Origin: Cyprinodon diabolis
Taxonomy: Eukaryota > Chordata > Actinopteri > Cyprinodontiformes > Cyprinodontidae
DNA: 64,000 nt
Direction of reading: 5' to 3'
NCBI GenBank assembly: GCA_030533445.1
Contig: CM060070.1
Coordinates: 20,836,001 to 20,900,000 of the forward strand
Of this stretch, positions 19,781-31,587 are shown one piece after another (position 1 is the stretch's first letter; each line of letters begins with the position of its first letter). The translations under genes and the position numbers were made by a program. The notes under the pieces were generated by a model. That model worked only from the letters and a program-made list of their open reading frames with translations. It was not told where the DNA came from and made no database searches.

Positions 19781-21029
19781 CTGCAGAGAGGGAAAGCAAG
19801 AATATTTATACAATAATGACCATCTGCCCTATTTACTACCGGGCAAATATCACTCAAGTATATTTCCTAAGCGGAGAGACAGCATCGTCTCTACAAATTC
19901 TACAAAACAGACAACTCTCCGCAACCACAGCAAGGCAGACAGTAAGCTACAACCGTAGTTTACTCAAAACGAGTCTCCTATCGCGCTGGGAGAATTACAT
20001 TGGACCCTATGCAGAGCTTGCTCCTCCACAGATGCTTAGGGACCGTCTGCAAGATGCAAAACCATCAAAATAATCAGAGAGAAATATTCAAATGTGTCAC
20101 CAAAGAGAGGTGGATTATTATTAAATCATTTCAAGTGTATCTCATATCATGTCTTTAATATCACATTTATTGGATTGGAAAATAATACTTTTTTTTTTTA
20201 GGAATTTCCCAAAGCCTAAATGATAGATAGCAGCTCTGTTTTGTTATTAGAATAAGTATAAAATGAGCAATGACTACACTATAGACCATTGTAGTGTACT
20301 GTTCTTTTCTTTTAAAAAAAAGGTGTCTTTTTGCTTCTTGACTCTGAACATTATTCTCTGATAACCTAAAAACCATGATTTCATTACATTAGTTAATTAT
20401 TAGAAATAAGGATTTTTGGAGACTCAAACTCCAACAAACAGAAAGGAAAAGAGCAAAAAAAAAAAAGAAATATCTTATAAACCTTTTCCCTTTAAAATGT
20501 AGCTGTACAGATGATTTGGAACTCCAATATAAACATATAATCAGATTTTCAATTACTTGGCTGTCTTAGCTGAAAGGGGACACGTCAGGTTTAACACAAT
20601 AAAAGCTGGTGACGCACGAGTCTTGCACTGTGTCACCTGAGTATTTTTTCTTTTTCCTCAAGCAGGATTCCTTGAAAATTCCTTATGTGTTTGCTGATCA
20701 TGAAAAAAAGATGATATTTCTTTAATAGTCCTTATTTCTCAGAGGAAACAATATAATCTGCTTCGTGTTAAATATGACAGAGAGGCTGAATGTGTCTGAC
20801 TGTGTGTGGTAGTAAGTAAAGCAGTGGTGGGCACCGAACCCGTGGGGAAGTGTGGGGTTTTATTAGTCAGTCAATCAGGCTGTTGTATAACAGCTGACGT
20901 ATTGCAGTGTACATGTTGAAAGCTGATGTCTATGATGTAAAAAAAAACAATTAAATAAAAAACATCATGAAGGAATTGGGGCTGCAAGGCAGAAAAAGGA
21001 GTAACAAGATGACAGAAATTATCTCATAC

Positions 21030-21090
21030 CCCTGATTGGCAGTTCCTTCAGTCTCTGAATCTTCCAGGATTCCCAGCCAGATGTTATCCT
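21030..21090 (-). CDS. Candidate exon 2: acidic 20-residue segment
   Basis: The 61-nt exon encodes an acidic stretch (DNIWLGILEDSETEGTANQ). The acceptor tract is TTTCTCCAGATTTCAG, with two possible AGs. Use of the second keeps the frame of exon 1. The donor GG|GTATGA gives phase 2, as the last exon requires. Confidence 0.4.
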
Positions 21091-21570
21091 CTGAAATCTG
21101 GAGAAATTATCATTTCCAAAATGACAGAAATTCAAAAAACAAAACCTACTTCTTTTAATTTTCTAGACCGGTGTTTATTCCAGCTCATGAGTGCTACATA
21201 TAATACAAGTCATTACCTGTAATAACTGTCTTTACTGTGAATAAGGGCTGCTCCTTTCTGATCTATTACAAACTTTCATAGACACATTATGGGGCAATAT
21301 TTTTTTGTGTGGTTTCATTTTATTATAAACCCCCTACACATTTTCTAGCTTGATTGCGGCATGTACTGTAAAACTCCTCTTACATAGGTGTTTGATTAGA
21401 GGTAATCCAACTCAGCGATGTTGGTAATCCTCTTCAGTATGATTACCAGCCTGTAAATCTCTAGGTCACTATACTTGTCTTTATAGAGAAAAAAAAAAAT
21501 AGTTTGGCCTTTTTTGTAATGTAGTGTGCATTATGTTTGCCATCAGTTTGAACTGCTTCTGTTTTCTCAC

Positions 21571-21745
21571 CTTTCTGAGAAGGCCTTTGGGCCTTTTTAA
21601 GGATTTCACATCTGCAGATTGTTTCCTGAATTCCAGCTCTGAACTCTGAACTCATATTATGGGCATTGGCTGCATTAACTAGAAAAATTCCAAAAGTGAA
21701 AACAAGACATGTCCGCACATGAAGTGTCTTTGGAGATCGATACAT
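21571..21745 (-). CDS. Candidate exon 1: signal peptide and CRC segment
   Basis: The ATG at 21,745 opens 58 codons. Residues 8-27 contain the hydrophobic run CLVFTFGIFLV followed by NAANA, a good signal-peptide cleavage pattern. The mature part has ETICRCEILKKAQ, with one C-x-C pair and a basic end. The donor, minus-strand AAAG|GTGAGA at 21,570-21,569, is strong. Upstream of the ATG lies AT-rich sequence with no obvious promoter. Confidence 0.4.
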
Positions 21746-22639
21746 AGTAGAATTATGATTTGGTAAAACAGTCCCTTTTCTTGTCAGAACGGACCACTTT
21801 ACATTTTAGTAAATTATCTAACACAGGCAAAAAGTTAAAATGTGTTAAAATGTTAAAAATAAAACAGAATTTAGCTTTTATCAGAGCATTCAAAACTACT
21901 CGTATTCTTTCATAAGTAAAAGTTCAGATACCAGTGTACAGAAATGACCTTGGTGAAAGTACAAACTGAACACCTTTACTCAAGTAAAAGTAAAAAGGTC
22001 CTGGTTCTACATTGTTTTTTCATAAAATGTTACATTTCTACGCACAAAATTGGATAATTTTCCCCTTTTGCACATCGTGTTGATAGAGCGAACATAGAGA
22101 AAAGATTTTCCTTTTTGTTCAAAGTAAGATTACAGATACAACAATACACACTTAACTTAACAATACAGGCTTAACGCAGAAACCCTCCACGAGAAGCTGA
22201 ATACTTTTAAGAGCTCACATGTTTATCGCTGCATTAAAGCTTAAAATAGCATTACAATTTAGATAGAAGTTAAGAAATATTCAACATTTAAATGTAAAAT
22301 CCAGAAGAATGGACGGGGAATGTCTTGCTTCTCAGGACATGATCCATCCTCTGCAATGTTTCCCAGCTGCTTGTCTTCATCCATGTTATTATCAGTGTTT
22401 TTCTATAAACAAACTTGGCTCCAAGTTGACAGAACCCTCATGCAGAAACTCAAAAGAGGTCAGGAAAATGTTGCAGGTTCATTTAGATCAAGGGGGAATA
22501 TAAAGAAGTTCTGTTTGGCAACTCCCTGGGTGCAGTTCACTGAGGAGAAGATTTGGAGATGAAATGGAAAAATAACGTGATGCAAAAGGAGAAGATAAAG
22601 AGGCTGTAATGGTTGCAGCAAGGAGTAAGCCAGGAGGAG
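21746..22639. other. AT-rich spacer without recognised gene
   Basis: No coding domain is seen. TACTCAAGTAAAAGTAAAAAG near 21,980 resembles a word found in a common fish repeat and recurs loosely near 35,985. The stretch stays unassigned. Confidence 0.4.
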
Positions 22640-22647
22640 TGAATGAG

Positions 22648-24072
22648 CAGTGTTGGGCAAGCTTCTTGTCCAGTGTAGTGAGCTAAGCTATCAGTTTCTC
22701 AACAATAAATTAAGCTTCACTACACCAAAGCTACCACCTAAAGAATTATAGCAAGCTAAGTTACACTAATGTAGCTTAACTACATCAGAAGCTACTTAAG
22801 GTTTTACCAACCTAATATCAATTCAAAATGAGTCTGACACACTGGTTAAAATATTTATTAAAGATCAGCCAATGACATAACACAGTGTAAAAATTGTTTT
22901 ATGATCAGCATAATAAAAAAAAACTAAAGTATTTACTAGTAGACAAAAAAATAAACAATCTGCTGTTTTTAGAACCAAATTAAAGGTACCGTGTAGTGTT
23001 CTACACATCGAGACATGGCTATGAGGTTACATTCATTGGACATCTCTAGGGAAAACAAAACCCTACAAAAGGCATCTTATTTCTTTAGGGTCTTCCTTAG
23101 AGAAAAGTTCTTCAGACCTCAATTAAACAGTCGAATAAAGTAACAAATGAAACTTTACAAAAAAGGTGAAAAAATAAAGAAGCTAATTAAGAGATATATA
23201 TGAATTTATGTCTCACTGTATAATTAAATTTCTACCTACATATTTATTCATTGTATTTTGGGGGGTAATTAATTGAATGCTTATTTATTTATTGAGCATG
23301 TATTTATTTATGTATTTATTTTTATATATGGGAGAGCTGTTCCTCCATACCTAAAAAATCTTATCTGTGCAAATAAGCCTTAAAACAGATATATGTAAGC
23401 ATCCTGTCTGGTAAATTTGGCCATGAAAATACAATATCTAAGTTTGGCTACTGCTCTCTAATGAGAATATCTTAGTGGCACTCATCAGATTTAACTATCT
23501 GGAAATTAAAGGCGCCAATAAAGTTAAAGCTGATATATTTTTCTTATTTTTATTTCAAAAAATTGACTGCAGTTGACTGTTTTAATGAGTGTTTGGCTAT
23601 GTAAAACAAATGGCTAGTCTTGGCCACATGAGCTCTCTATGGCCAAGAACAGAGGATTCAACAAGTTTCAAAATCTCTGAAGATAAGGCGCTCTGCTCCT
23701 GTCTCTCCTCCATCCTGTGTGTGTGGTTGTGTGTGTCTGCGTGTGTCTGTGTGTGTCATTCTTTGAGTTCCACTGCAGTGCGCATGCGCATGTTTCGTAG
23801 ATACAGACAGGAGTGGCAGAATAGAGGCTCATGCGTGAATGTCCAACGAATAACTCTGATTGTTTCAAAAATAGAAAACCTGCTTTCATTACTTAGTTAT
23901 GCCCTGGATTTTAAAGCGTTTGTGGACGCTACGTCGCTACTTGATAAAAATAATAACGTCACTACTGGAAAGTTTCTTGATAAATAAAGCAGCGACGCTA
24001 CGGTCAAGCTACTGGAAAATGTAGTTAAACTAATAGCTTCGCTACATGTAGCGGCGCTACTGCCCATCACTG
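22648..24072. mobile_element. Non-autonomous hAT element, 8-bp duplication
   Basis: The terminal inverted repeats are CAGTGTTGGGCA (22,648) and, on the other strand from 24,072, CAGTGATGGGCA. They are flanked by perfect 8-bp duplications TGAATGAG at 22,640-22,647 and 24,073-24,080. Subterminal words GTAGCTTAACTACA and TAGTTTAACTACATTTTCC repeat the same pattern at both ends. There is no transposase frame. Inside it carries a 190-bp segment (23,165-23,355) shared with 32,513-32,700 and a TG-rich run at 23,718-23,757. Confidence 0.9.
23165..23355. repeat. Dispersed repeat, copy 1 (partner at 32,513-32,700)
   Basis: AAAGAAGCTAATTAA, CACTGTATAATT, AATTTCTACCTACAT, GCTTATTTATTTATTGAGC and AGAGCTG-TCCTCCATA occur in the same order and spacing in both copies, with about 10-15 percent differences. 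This copy lies inside a hAT element, so either the hAT carries it as internal sequence and the other copy is a hAT relic, or it is an independent element. Confidence 0.7.
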
Positions 24073-24080
24073 TGAATGAG

Positions 24081-24718
24081 GTCCTGGAATGAGTTCAGAA
24101 TGATGCTTCCAGAGGAATGAGTCTGTTAAATGGACAAGAAGAAATCAGGAATGGAGAATACATAGAGATCAGAGAAAGCCAAAAAGGTGTTTTGACCTGG
24201 AAGGTTATGACAGGGTTGCAGTTAGAAAGACATCCAGTATAGCACTGAGGACAAATACTGGCACTGCTGAGGTGACATTGAAATGAAAAGCAAAGAAAGA
24301 AAAACAAAGAAACTCTGAGGGGCTACGTAACCAAATGTGTCAAACTCCCAGCAGTGTGAAACTGGCAGCCAACTCCTTTATACTCTGGGTACTCTAGGTT
24401 TATACTCATCACTAGGTGACGAGAAGATGAGTGGCTAGTCCACGACAGCCACACAGTGACCACTGGGGGCGCCAGAAAACTAAGTAACTCACAACAGACA
24501 CAAACCCCAGTACCCTGACATTACTAGTCCCTCATTCCAAAGATGTGGCCTTAAGAGAAGAGTGGAAAGAAGAATACTATGGGGAGCAGAAAGCAGTAAA
24601 ATACCATTTGTAGTTTGCCACAAGCCATGGTCGAGAAATAACAAACATATGGAAGGGTGGCTCTGTTGAGATGAGACCAGACTTGAGAATAGAAAATTAA
24701 CTAATTTTGCCTGCCCCT
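24081..24718. other. Spacer without recognised gene
   Basis: No supported coding or RNA feature. It directly follows the hAT target duplication. Confidence 0.4.
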
Positions 24719-25245
24719 GTTGTGATCCGTTTGCCTGACCTGTCTTCGGACTTCCATTGGATTCTGTCTGCTAAGGACCTTGGATCCATGTCCAGACCCC
24801 GGCTTAGATTCCCCTTAGGTACGTCTTTGGATCTCTGATCTTCTGGACTGGACTTCTACCTCATCAACACCGGCTTTGGATTCTCCATCCGGATGCCCCT
24901 GCTCTTCCTTGTCTGTTGGCTCCAGCTCATCGGTCTGCTTTGCAGCACCTTTGTCTTCTACTCCCGGAACTCTCTGGGCAGCTTCCGTTGCATACAGTGG
25001 AAAATCAGGCAACTGGATTCCACTCCTTCCTCTGGGCTGGGACTTAATTTAAAAACCAGGATAATGACTCACATGCTCACTATCGTTCCCAGTCAGAGTT
25101 ACGTGGTCACTAACCTGTGTTTCTACCTCCACAGAGATTCCAGTCTTCTAGTCCAAGCTGACGAGCAACACAACCATTAGCAGGTATTAAAAACTTTTTA
25201 TAAATCACTTCAAGCTGTGTGCCAGAATTCTGGGTCAAACAAGAG
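24719..25245 (+). mobile_element. Possible LTR or LTR fragment
   Basis: A GC-richer block starts TGTTGTGATCCG. It has ATTAAA near 25,186 and a GTGTGCCAGAATTCTGGGTCAAACA end, which resembles the R-U5 of a fish LTR. The expected 5-bp flanking duplication is not visible. Its open frame (24,893-25,180) shows no known domain. Confidence 0.3.
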
Positions 25246-25351
25246 TCGATTTCAGAAAGCAGTTGTTGGCGCAGGCTGAAAGAAGAAGCTGGATGTAAAA
25301 CCGATTCTCTTTTCTCAACTTTATTTTTAGACTGATAAGTTAATACTTCAC

Positions 25352-25650
25352 TCCTAGTATACAGTCATATATCTTTATTATTTTTAATGTTTAGTAAAAG
25401 AAAAATATAGGCAGAGAAAGCTAGCAGGCTGTGGTTGATCACTGAGCTTTACCGCTGGTCCTTGGCGGTGCTCTCCAAAGAGCAGCAGCTTTTGCTTGGT
25501 CCTCCGATGCCGAGCGCCTTGGTCCTGCTTGCCCCGGCGGTGCTCTCTAGAGAGCAGCAGCATTTGCTTCTAGGATACAGTCATATATCCTTATTATTAT
25601 TTTCAATGTTAAGTAAAAGAAAAATATGATCAGAGAAAGCTAGCAGACTA
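25352..25650. repeat. Local direct duplication, two interleaved repeats
   Basis: An 80-bp unit (CCTAGTATACAGTCATATATC through GAGAAAGCTAGCAG) at about 25,352-25,431 recurs at 25,570-25,650. Between them the phrase GCGGTGCTCTCCAAAGAGCAGCAG (24 bases; core GGTGCTCTC and GAGCAGCAG) occurs twice, near 25,464 and 25,538. This suggests a segmental duplication of about 220 bp with later loss. Confidence 0.8.
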
Positions 25651-25831
25651 CAAACAAAAGCTAACAATCCCACAGCCTGAATATGTAAATCTTTCCACGC
25701 AAATGACTGATTCCTACTTTTCATAAAACAAAACCAGTAGAACCTGGTAGTGATATTCTTTGTTGATTTTTGTATTTCATGTCATTGGCAAAGCGGCTGT
25801 TTTTACATGTGTAGAGCTAGCAGGCATACCC

Positions 25832-25977
25832 AAGTCGGTCCTCGAGGGCTGCTGTCCCGCAGGTTTTAGATTTTATTTTCTGCTTCAGCATAGCATTCTG
25901 ATGATTGCAGTTAAACGATAGCCTGTTAATTAGCAATCAATGAAAGTCAGCTGTGTCAGAGCAGGGAAACCTCTAAA
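25832..25977. mobile_element. Truncated MITE of a common fish/vertebrate family
   Basis: GGTCCTCGAGGGCTGCTGTC then CAGGTTTTAGATTT marks the left end. The internal GTCAGAGCAGGGAAACCTCTAAA marks the start of the right arm, which normally mirrors the left end. The mirrored terminus is missing. Family recognition is from memory of the TCCTCGAGGG end. Confidence 0.55.
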
Positions 25978-26309
25978 GAAGGGAAGCTGACTGTTTGTTT
26001 ACTTTTGCGACAAGTGTCCTTAGCGGTGTTGTTTTTGTCAGGGACGATAAAGAAATAAGTTCGTTGACGCTCCTTTTTTCATAAAGATAACGAAATCCGA
26101 CAAGCTAAACATAAATCTTTGATGACTGAAACATAGTGGGCCATAGGTTTGAGTTTTCATCAACAAGACGAGACAAGACTAAATGAAAAATAGCGGGTAG
26201 TCGGTCAGACGTTTAAATTGCATCATTGTGTTTTAATCTGCTAAGCAGTGACACTGCTGGTGCGTCTTGATGCTGCTGTCCACCTGCTGCGCAGCGTTGC
26301 ACATGCTGC

Positions 26310-28368
26310 AGGAGCACAAATGGATCATGGCAGCAGCAGCGACAGGGTCTGAGAAAATAACCCGGAATGGTCTGGTACTTTTAACAGCTGCCCGTAGCTG
26401 TGGCTGTAAGGTTTGCGGTACCTGTCGTGGTGGCAATCCCCGAACCCGGTGGTGGACACTGATAGTAAGGGATGCTGTCAAGCTGAAGAAGGAGTCCTAT
26501 CGAGCTTGGCTGGCTTGTGGGACTCCTGAAGCAGCAAGCAGGTACCTTGAGGCCAAGCGTGTCGCTGCCCGGGCGGTTGCAGAGGCAAAATCTCGGGCCT
26601 GGGAGGAGTTCGGAGAGTCCATGGAAAAAGACTATCGGTTGGCCTCAAAGCGATTCTGGCAAACCATCCGGCGCCTCCGGAGGGGAAAGCAGTGCTTCGC
26701 TAACACTGTTTTCAGTGGGAGTGGGGAGCTGCTGACCTTGAAGGAGGATATTGTCGGGTGGTGGAAGGAATACTTTGAGGATCTCCTCAACCCGACGGAC
26801 ACACCTTCCGTGGGGGAAGAAGAGACGAGGTGCTTGGGGCTGGAATCGTTTATCACCCAGGCCGAAGTCACCGAGGTGGTCAAAAAACTCCACGGTGGCA
26901 AGGCTTCGGGGGTGGACGAGATCCGTCCTGAGTATCTTAGAGCTCTGGATGTTGTCGGGCTGTCATGGTTGACACGTCTCTTCAACATCGCGTGGAGGTC
27001 GGGGACAGTTCCCCTGGATTGGCAGACTGGGGTGGTGGTTCCCCTCCACAAGAAAGGGGACCGGAGGGTGTGTTCCAATTATCGGGGAATCACACTTCTC
27101 AGCCTCCCCGGAAAGGCCTATGCCAGGGTGCTGGAGAGGAGAGTCCGGCTGATTGTCGAACCTCGGCTGCAGGAGGAGCAGTGTGGTTTTCGTCCTGGTC
27201 GTGGAACAGTGGACCAGCTCTACACCCTCTGCAGGGTGCTTGAGGGTTCATGGGAGTTTGCCCAACCAGTCCACATGTGTTTTGTGGACTTGGAGAAGGC
27301 ATTCGACTGTGTCCCTCGTGCTGCCCTGTGGGGGGTGCTCCAGGAGTATGGAGTCGGGGGCTCTTTATTAGGGGCCATCCGTTCTCTGTACAAGCGGAGC
27401 AGGAGTCTGGTTCGCATTGCCAGACCTGTTCCCAGTGCATGTTGGTCTCCGACAGGGCTGCCCTCTGTCACCGGTCCTGTTCATAACTTTTATGGACAGG
27501 ATTTCTAGGCGCAGTCAAGGACCGGAGGGGGTCTGGTTTGGGGAACAGCCGATCTCATCCCTGCTTTTTGCGGATGACGTAGTTCTGCTGGCTCCCTCCT
27601 GGCAAGACCTACAGCATGCCCTGGGGCGGTTCGCAGCCGAGTGTGAAGCAGCCGGGATGAGAATCAGCTCCTTCAAGTCCGAGGCCATGGTTCTCGACCG
27701 GAAAAGGTGGCTTGTCCCCTTCAGGTTGGAGGAGAGTCCCTGCCTCAAGTGGAGGAGTTCAAGTATCTTGGGGTCCTGTTCACGAGTGAGGGAAGAATGG
27801 AGCGGGAGATCGATAGACGGATCAGTGCGGCTGCTGCAATAATGCGGACGCTGCACCGTCTGTCGTGGTGAAGAGAGAGCTGAGCGAAAAGGCAAAGCTC
27901 TCAATTTACCGGTCGGTCTACGTTCCTACCCTCATCTATGGTCATGAAATTTGGATCATGACCGAAAGAACGAGATCCCGGATACAAGCGGCTGAAATTA
28001 GCTTTCTCCGCAGGGTGGCTGGGCTCTCCCTTAGAGATAGGGTGAGGAGCTTGGTCATACGGGAGAGGCTCAGAGTAGAGCCGGTTCTCCTCCACATCGC
28101 GAGGAGTCAGTTGAGGTGGCTCGGACATCTTCTTCGGATGCCCCCTGGACGCCTCCCTCGGGAGGTGTTCCAGGCACGTCCCACCGGGAGGAGGCCCAGG
28201 GGACGACCCAGGACACGCTGGAGAGACTATGTCTCTCGGCTGGCCTGGGAGCGCCTAGGGCTTCCCCCAACAAAGCTGGAGGAGGTGTCTGCGGAGAGGG
28301 AAGTCTGGGAGTCTCTGCTTAGTCTGCTGCCCCCGCGACCCGGTTCCGGATAAAGCGGGAGACGACGA
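26310..28368 (+). mobile_element. Rex3: Rex3 LINE (RTE clade), 5'-truncated
   Basis: A plus-strand RTE-type LINE. TGGCAGACTGGGGTGGTGGT (27,022-27,041) and CAGGGCTGCCCTCTGTCACCG (21 bases at about 27,455) match the widely used Rex3 RT primer sites, which identifies the family. Only the region after the endonuclease remains, then the RT and C-terminal domain. The 3' end GACCCGGTTCCGGATAAAGCG matches the RTE tail, but the usual GATG repeats are gone. The composition is GC-rich compared with its surroundings. Confidence 0.9.
26330..28353 (+). pseudogene. Rex3: Rex3 reverse transcriptase, frameshifted
   Basis: 26,330-27,508 encodes the linker and RT: GGKASGVDEIRPEYL, VVVPLHKKGDRR, SNYRGITLLS, EEQCGFRPGRGTVDQ, and motif A in CFVDLEKAFDCVPR. 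A one-base loss near 27,440 moves the rest (LRQGCPLSPVLF and the catalytic LFADDVVLLA) into 27,417-27,740. Further breaks near 27,740-27,860 precede the C-terminal frame 27,865-28,353 (AKLSIYRSVYVPTLIYGHE, SQLRWLGHLLRMP, GRPRTRWRDYVSRLAW). At least three indels show that the copy is dead, though motif residues are well preserved. Confidence 0.9.
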
Positions 28369-28797
28369 GTACGAGGTCTGGTACTGCGCATTCAACTCTG
28401 ACAAATTGTCCACCTTTTATCTGTGCTAGTGTAAAAATGCGTCTTTGTGCGTGGAGCTCCGAGTATGTGCTTCACACTCCACTCTAATGGTTCGCTCTCA
28501 GCAATATGGCTCTTCCATTGCTACTTAATAAACAATGTGGCTATACATCCTCTGCAAAATGTAAAAAAAAAAAAAAAAACTTTGTCTAACTATCAATATT
28601 TCTTCCAGCTCACAAGAGGTGATACTAAACAGTCAACTGTCAAAAATAACACTGGTCCCTAGTGGCCAAAAGTTACACAGTGTGCGTGAGTTGGGAATTG
28701 GTGCTATATAAATAAACAGCATTGAACAGGATTTTTTATGTCCATTATATTTTGTTGCTTCATCAGCAAAGCTGAGGGAAGCAAATTGCTGAATCTT
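28369..28797. other. Spacer with A-run and an L2-like tail scrap
   Basis: Holds an A17 run after TAATAAACAATGTGGC (28,526-28,580), which could be an old retroposed 3' end. The phrase GAATTGGTGCTATATAAATAAACA at 28,694-28,717 (24 bases; core GCTATATAAATAAA) resembles an L2 tail. No gene is seen. Confidence 0.45.
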
Positions 28798-28985
28798 TTA
28801 TTAGTGGAGTGTTGGCCTAGTGGTTAGAGCTGTGCACTTGTTCTCTGACAATGTTGCAGTACCCGGTTTGATCCCCACAGCCTGCACTCTTGGTTCCCGA
28901 GCAACACCCTTAAACTCACAATGCTCCCCAAGGGAAAGGATTAAATGCAGAAAGTAAATTTCCCCATTGTGGGACGATAAAAGGA
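28798..28985 (+). mobile_element. tRNA-derived SINE
   Basis: The head TGGCCTAGTGGTTAGAGC is a good Pol III box A, and GGTTTGATCCC 55 bases later is a box B. The body ends in AAATTTCCCCATTGTGGGA and GATAAAAGG, the tail motif of a widespread fish tRNA-SINE. No clear target duplication was found. Confidence 0.75.
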
Positions 28986-30243
28986 TTTAAATTTTCACAT
29001 CTGCAAGTTATTGATCTCAGCGGATTCCTTTTTTCAACAAGTGCATCAGACAAGGGACGGCCAGACCTCAGCCTCTCAGCAGATTTTTTTGTTTCCTGGA
29101 GTTGCTGCAATGTACTGCATGAAAAAAATTATTCCATATTTTGCTGTAGTGAGTCAAAATAGAAGTATTTATTCACACCATACAATAAATCTGGATAAAT
29201 TACATCAAAATTAACATTACTTAATAGAAGAATGACAAATCATTAGTTTACTAGCCTGGAATATAAAAATACTTAATGGTGCAAGCAGTCCAGAGATCCT
29301 CCACTTGCCCTTCATAGTATGGCCTTTTCATTCTGCTGGCTATGACGCAATCCTGAAACTTGAGCTCCAGAAAAACAACCTGCTCCATGTGAAAACATTA
29401 GAACAGTTTGTGCATCATCAACACATGTAGATTTCTGCACCTCTATGATGACAGTAAGCAAGCTTATTAGCTCCATGAGAAGTTTTTTGTTTAATTACTT
29501 CGTTTTGCATTTATCATTATATATACAGATCCTATACCCCAAGAAAGTGATCTTTGCAACAAAAAACATTTTTTTAAATTAATACTAAAACAAAATTTTA
29601 TATTGAGCAATTGTAATAAAATGTAATATTTATGTTCCTTTTTATATTTGAATATAATCCATTTATGACATAAAGATTAACCAAAAACTCTAAATGCTTA
29701 CTTAAAAAAGGGGAATGTTAGAATCCCATCCCAACCTTGAAAATACAGAGATGACATCATCCCACAGTGGCGTTGTCCGGCCAGCATGACATCATCCACC
29801 CAGCATGTGAGCTCCTCCAAAGTGTTTCTCCCGCCTTGTGCTTTAATTATTCAACTGTCGGCTTCCCCACATCAAGCACGGCATATTCACTTTTATCCTA
29901 GACATAGAGAACTCAGAAGTTCAATTATTTTGATGGAGATTAAAAAGCAGCAAGTGAGCAAGCCAAAAGTGGAAACTTTGCTATTCCCTTTCATGTTTTT
30001 ACATGATCTTTTGCTCTTCCATAGAAATTAAAAAGTCACATATTTGTAACAAAATGCCTGAAATACTTTCTAGGACAGTTTAGAATATGTTTATCTGGAT
30101 AATTGCAAAATTATAAACAGTACAGTACACGTGGCCTCTCTTTTTCTACATCAGAAGAGCATCTCTATCCTCATAGCCTCTTTTGGGTGTTAATTATGAG
30201 TATGAATCATGTCTGCACTATGTTTTAAGCTTGGGATATACAT
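28986..30243. other. AT-rich spacer without recognised gene
   Basis: No domain-bearing frame, splice-supported exon or named repeat could be supported here. Confidence 0.4.
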
Positions 30244-30420
<177 letters not shown>

Positions 30421-31271
30421 TCTCTTACAATATGCTTCTTGGCCTGTATGACAGTTTGATACAGTTTGTGGCTGACAGCTTTATTGACATTATGAATAAT
30501 CCACATATGTAGATTATTAATTTTGTGAAGGTAGTTGATAAGGTGCATTAGAACAAAGGTATTCAACAATAATATATGTCATATAATCCAGATTCAATTT
30601 ACATTTTTTTCACTCAAAAGTATGAGCTAATTATCCTTTCTTTGTTGATGAATTCCTAATTTGATAATATAATGTAACAAATGTGGACTTTTGCAAGGGT
30701 CTGTAAATTACAGGAGAATTTATTTAGATTTCCTTGGTTTAGTAATTCAATTTACTTTTAACTTAAACTATTAAACTAAGATTTAAATTTGAGCATGTGA
30801 AATCTTTTTATTTTTAATGCATTTTTAATTTCTCAAGAGCTCAATTAAAATTTGGCATGCAAGTTTGATATATGTGGCCAGATATACAACAGATGGCCCT
30901 CACGAGATTCGACCTCAAAAACTCTCGGCCTAAAGTCATGCATGCTGAAAATACAGAACACTTTGTATTTAAATGAAGTTGTTAAAGGTGCCAAATTCAC
31001 TAAAATCTCACCTGGCTTTATGAGAAAAGTCATGTCTCATATTAAAATTTGACATGCATTATAAAATGTATAATGCTAAAATCGGGAAATTACTTAAAAT
31101 CATAAAGCAACAAATTACTACCAGTGTCTCAAATATTTAGGCACATGAGAAACATGTCTGACAGGACTTAAGTTTAAACCTATGTGCTTGAACTTTTTTG
31201 TCTTCTAAATACTTTATTATTTATTTAATGAATTGTGCTGCATTTGGTGCTGCAATTTTTTCCTGGATTCC
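30421..31271. other. AT-rich spacer without recognised gene
   Basis: No coding or RNA feature could be supported. Confidence 0.4.
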
Positions 31272-31279
31272 ATTTAAAG

Positions 31280-31587
31280 CAATAGCGTAACTATCAGTAA
31301 GCAGAGACTGCAGTCGCTTAGGGGCCCCATCACTGACACTTGGTTGGCCCCCTACACAGTTGGGGACTAGGACGTCTCTTTGCAGATGTAATGGTGCAAA
31401 AAAAAAAATCCCTCTTAAACCCACCTGATTCTGGGTTGACTGACTGGACCTTATTTATACCCCAACACATGGCAGATTTCAACAGGATGATGAGCCATCG
31501 ACACCAATGGATGGGGTGTTGTTATTCTTATGGGGCCCACCCAGATAATGTTACTTAGGGGCCTATTGATGTGTCGTTGCGCCGTTG
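31280..31587. mobile_element. 308-bp hAT-type MITE
   Basis: The ends CAATAGCGTAACTA and (complement of the right end) CAACGGCGCAACGA are imperfect inverted repeats. They are flanked by a perfect 8-bp duplication ATTTAAAG (31,272-31,279 and 31,588-31,595), diagnostic for hAT. GGGGCCC-type words lie inside both ends. No transposase is present. Confidence 0.8.

Larger units (their letters stand above)
19672..21745 (-). other. Candidate small host gene, three exons, unknown product
   Basis: Three minus-strand exons can be joined in phase: 21,745-21,571 (phase 1 out), 21,090-21,030 (in phase 1, out phase 2) and 19,780-19,672 (in phase 2, stop TAG). Donors are AAAG|gtgaga and CAGGG|gtatga; acceptors are atttcag| and ccctctctgcag|. 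The joined frame would be 114 residues: an N-terminal signal peptide, about 55 luminal residues with a C-x-C pair, and a C-terminal hydrophobic helix. I do not recognise it. Against it: exon 2 has a second AG seven bases upstream that would alter the phase, so an unseen exon may exist. Chance is possible. Confidence 0.4.

Noticed and set aside
19768..20073. 101-codon plus-strand frame near the candidate small gene
   Set aside because: No domain, no splice support and overlap with the minus-strand exon. It could be chance.
28798..28985. Functional tRNA gene
   Set aside because: Box A and box B are present but no cloverleaf with an anticodon arm can be drawn, and the tail motif marks a SINE.
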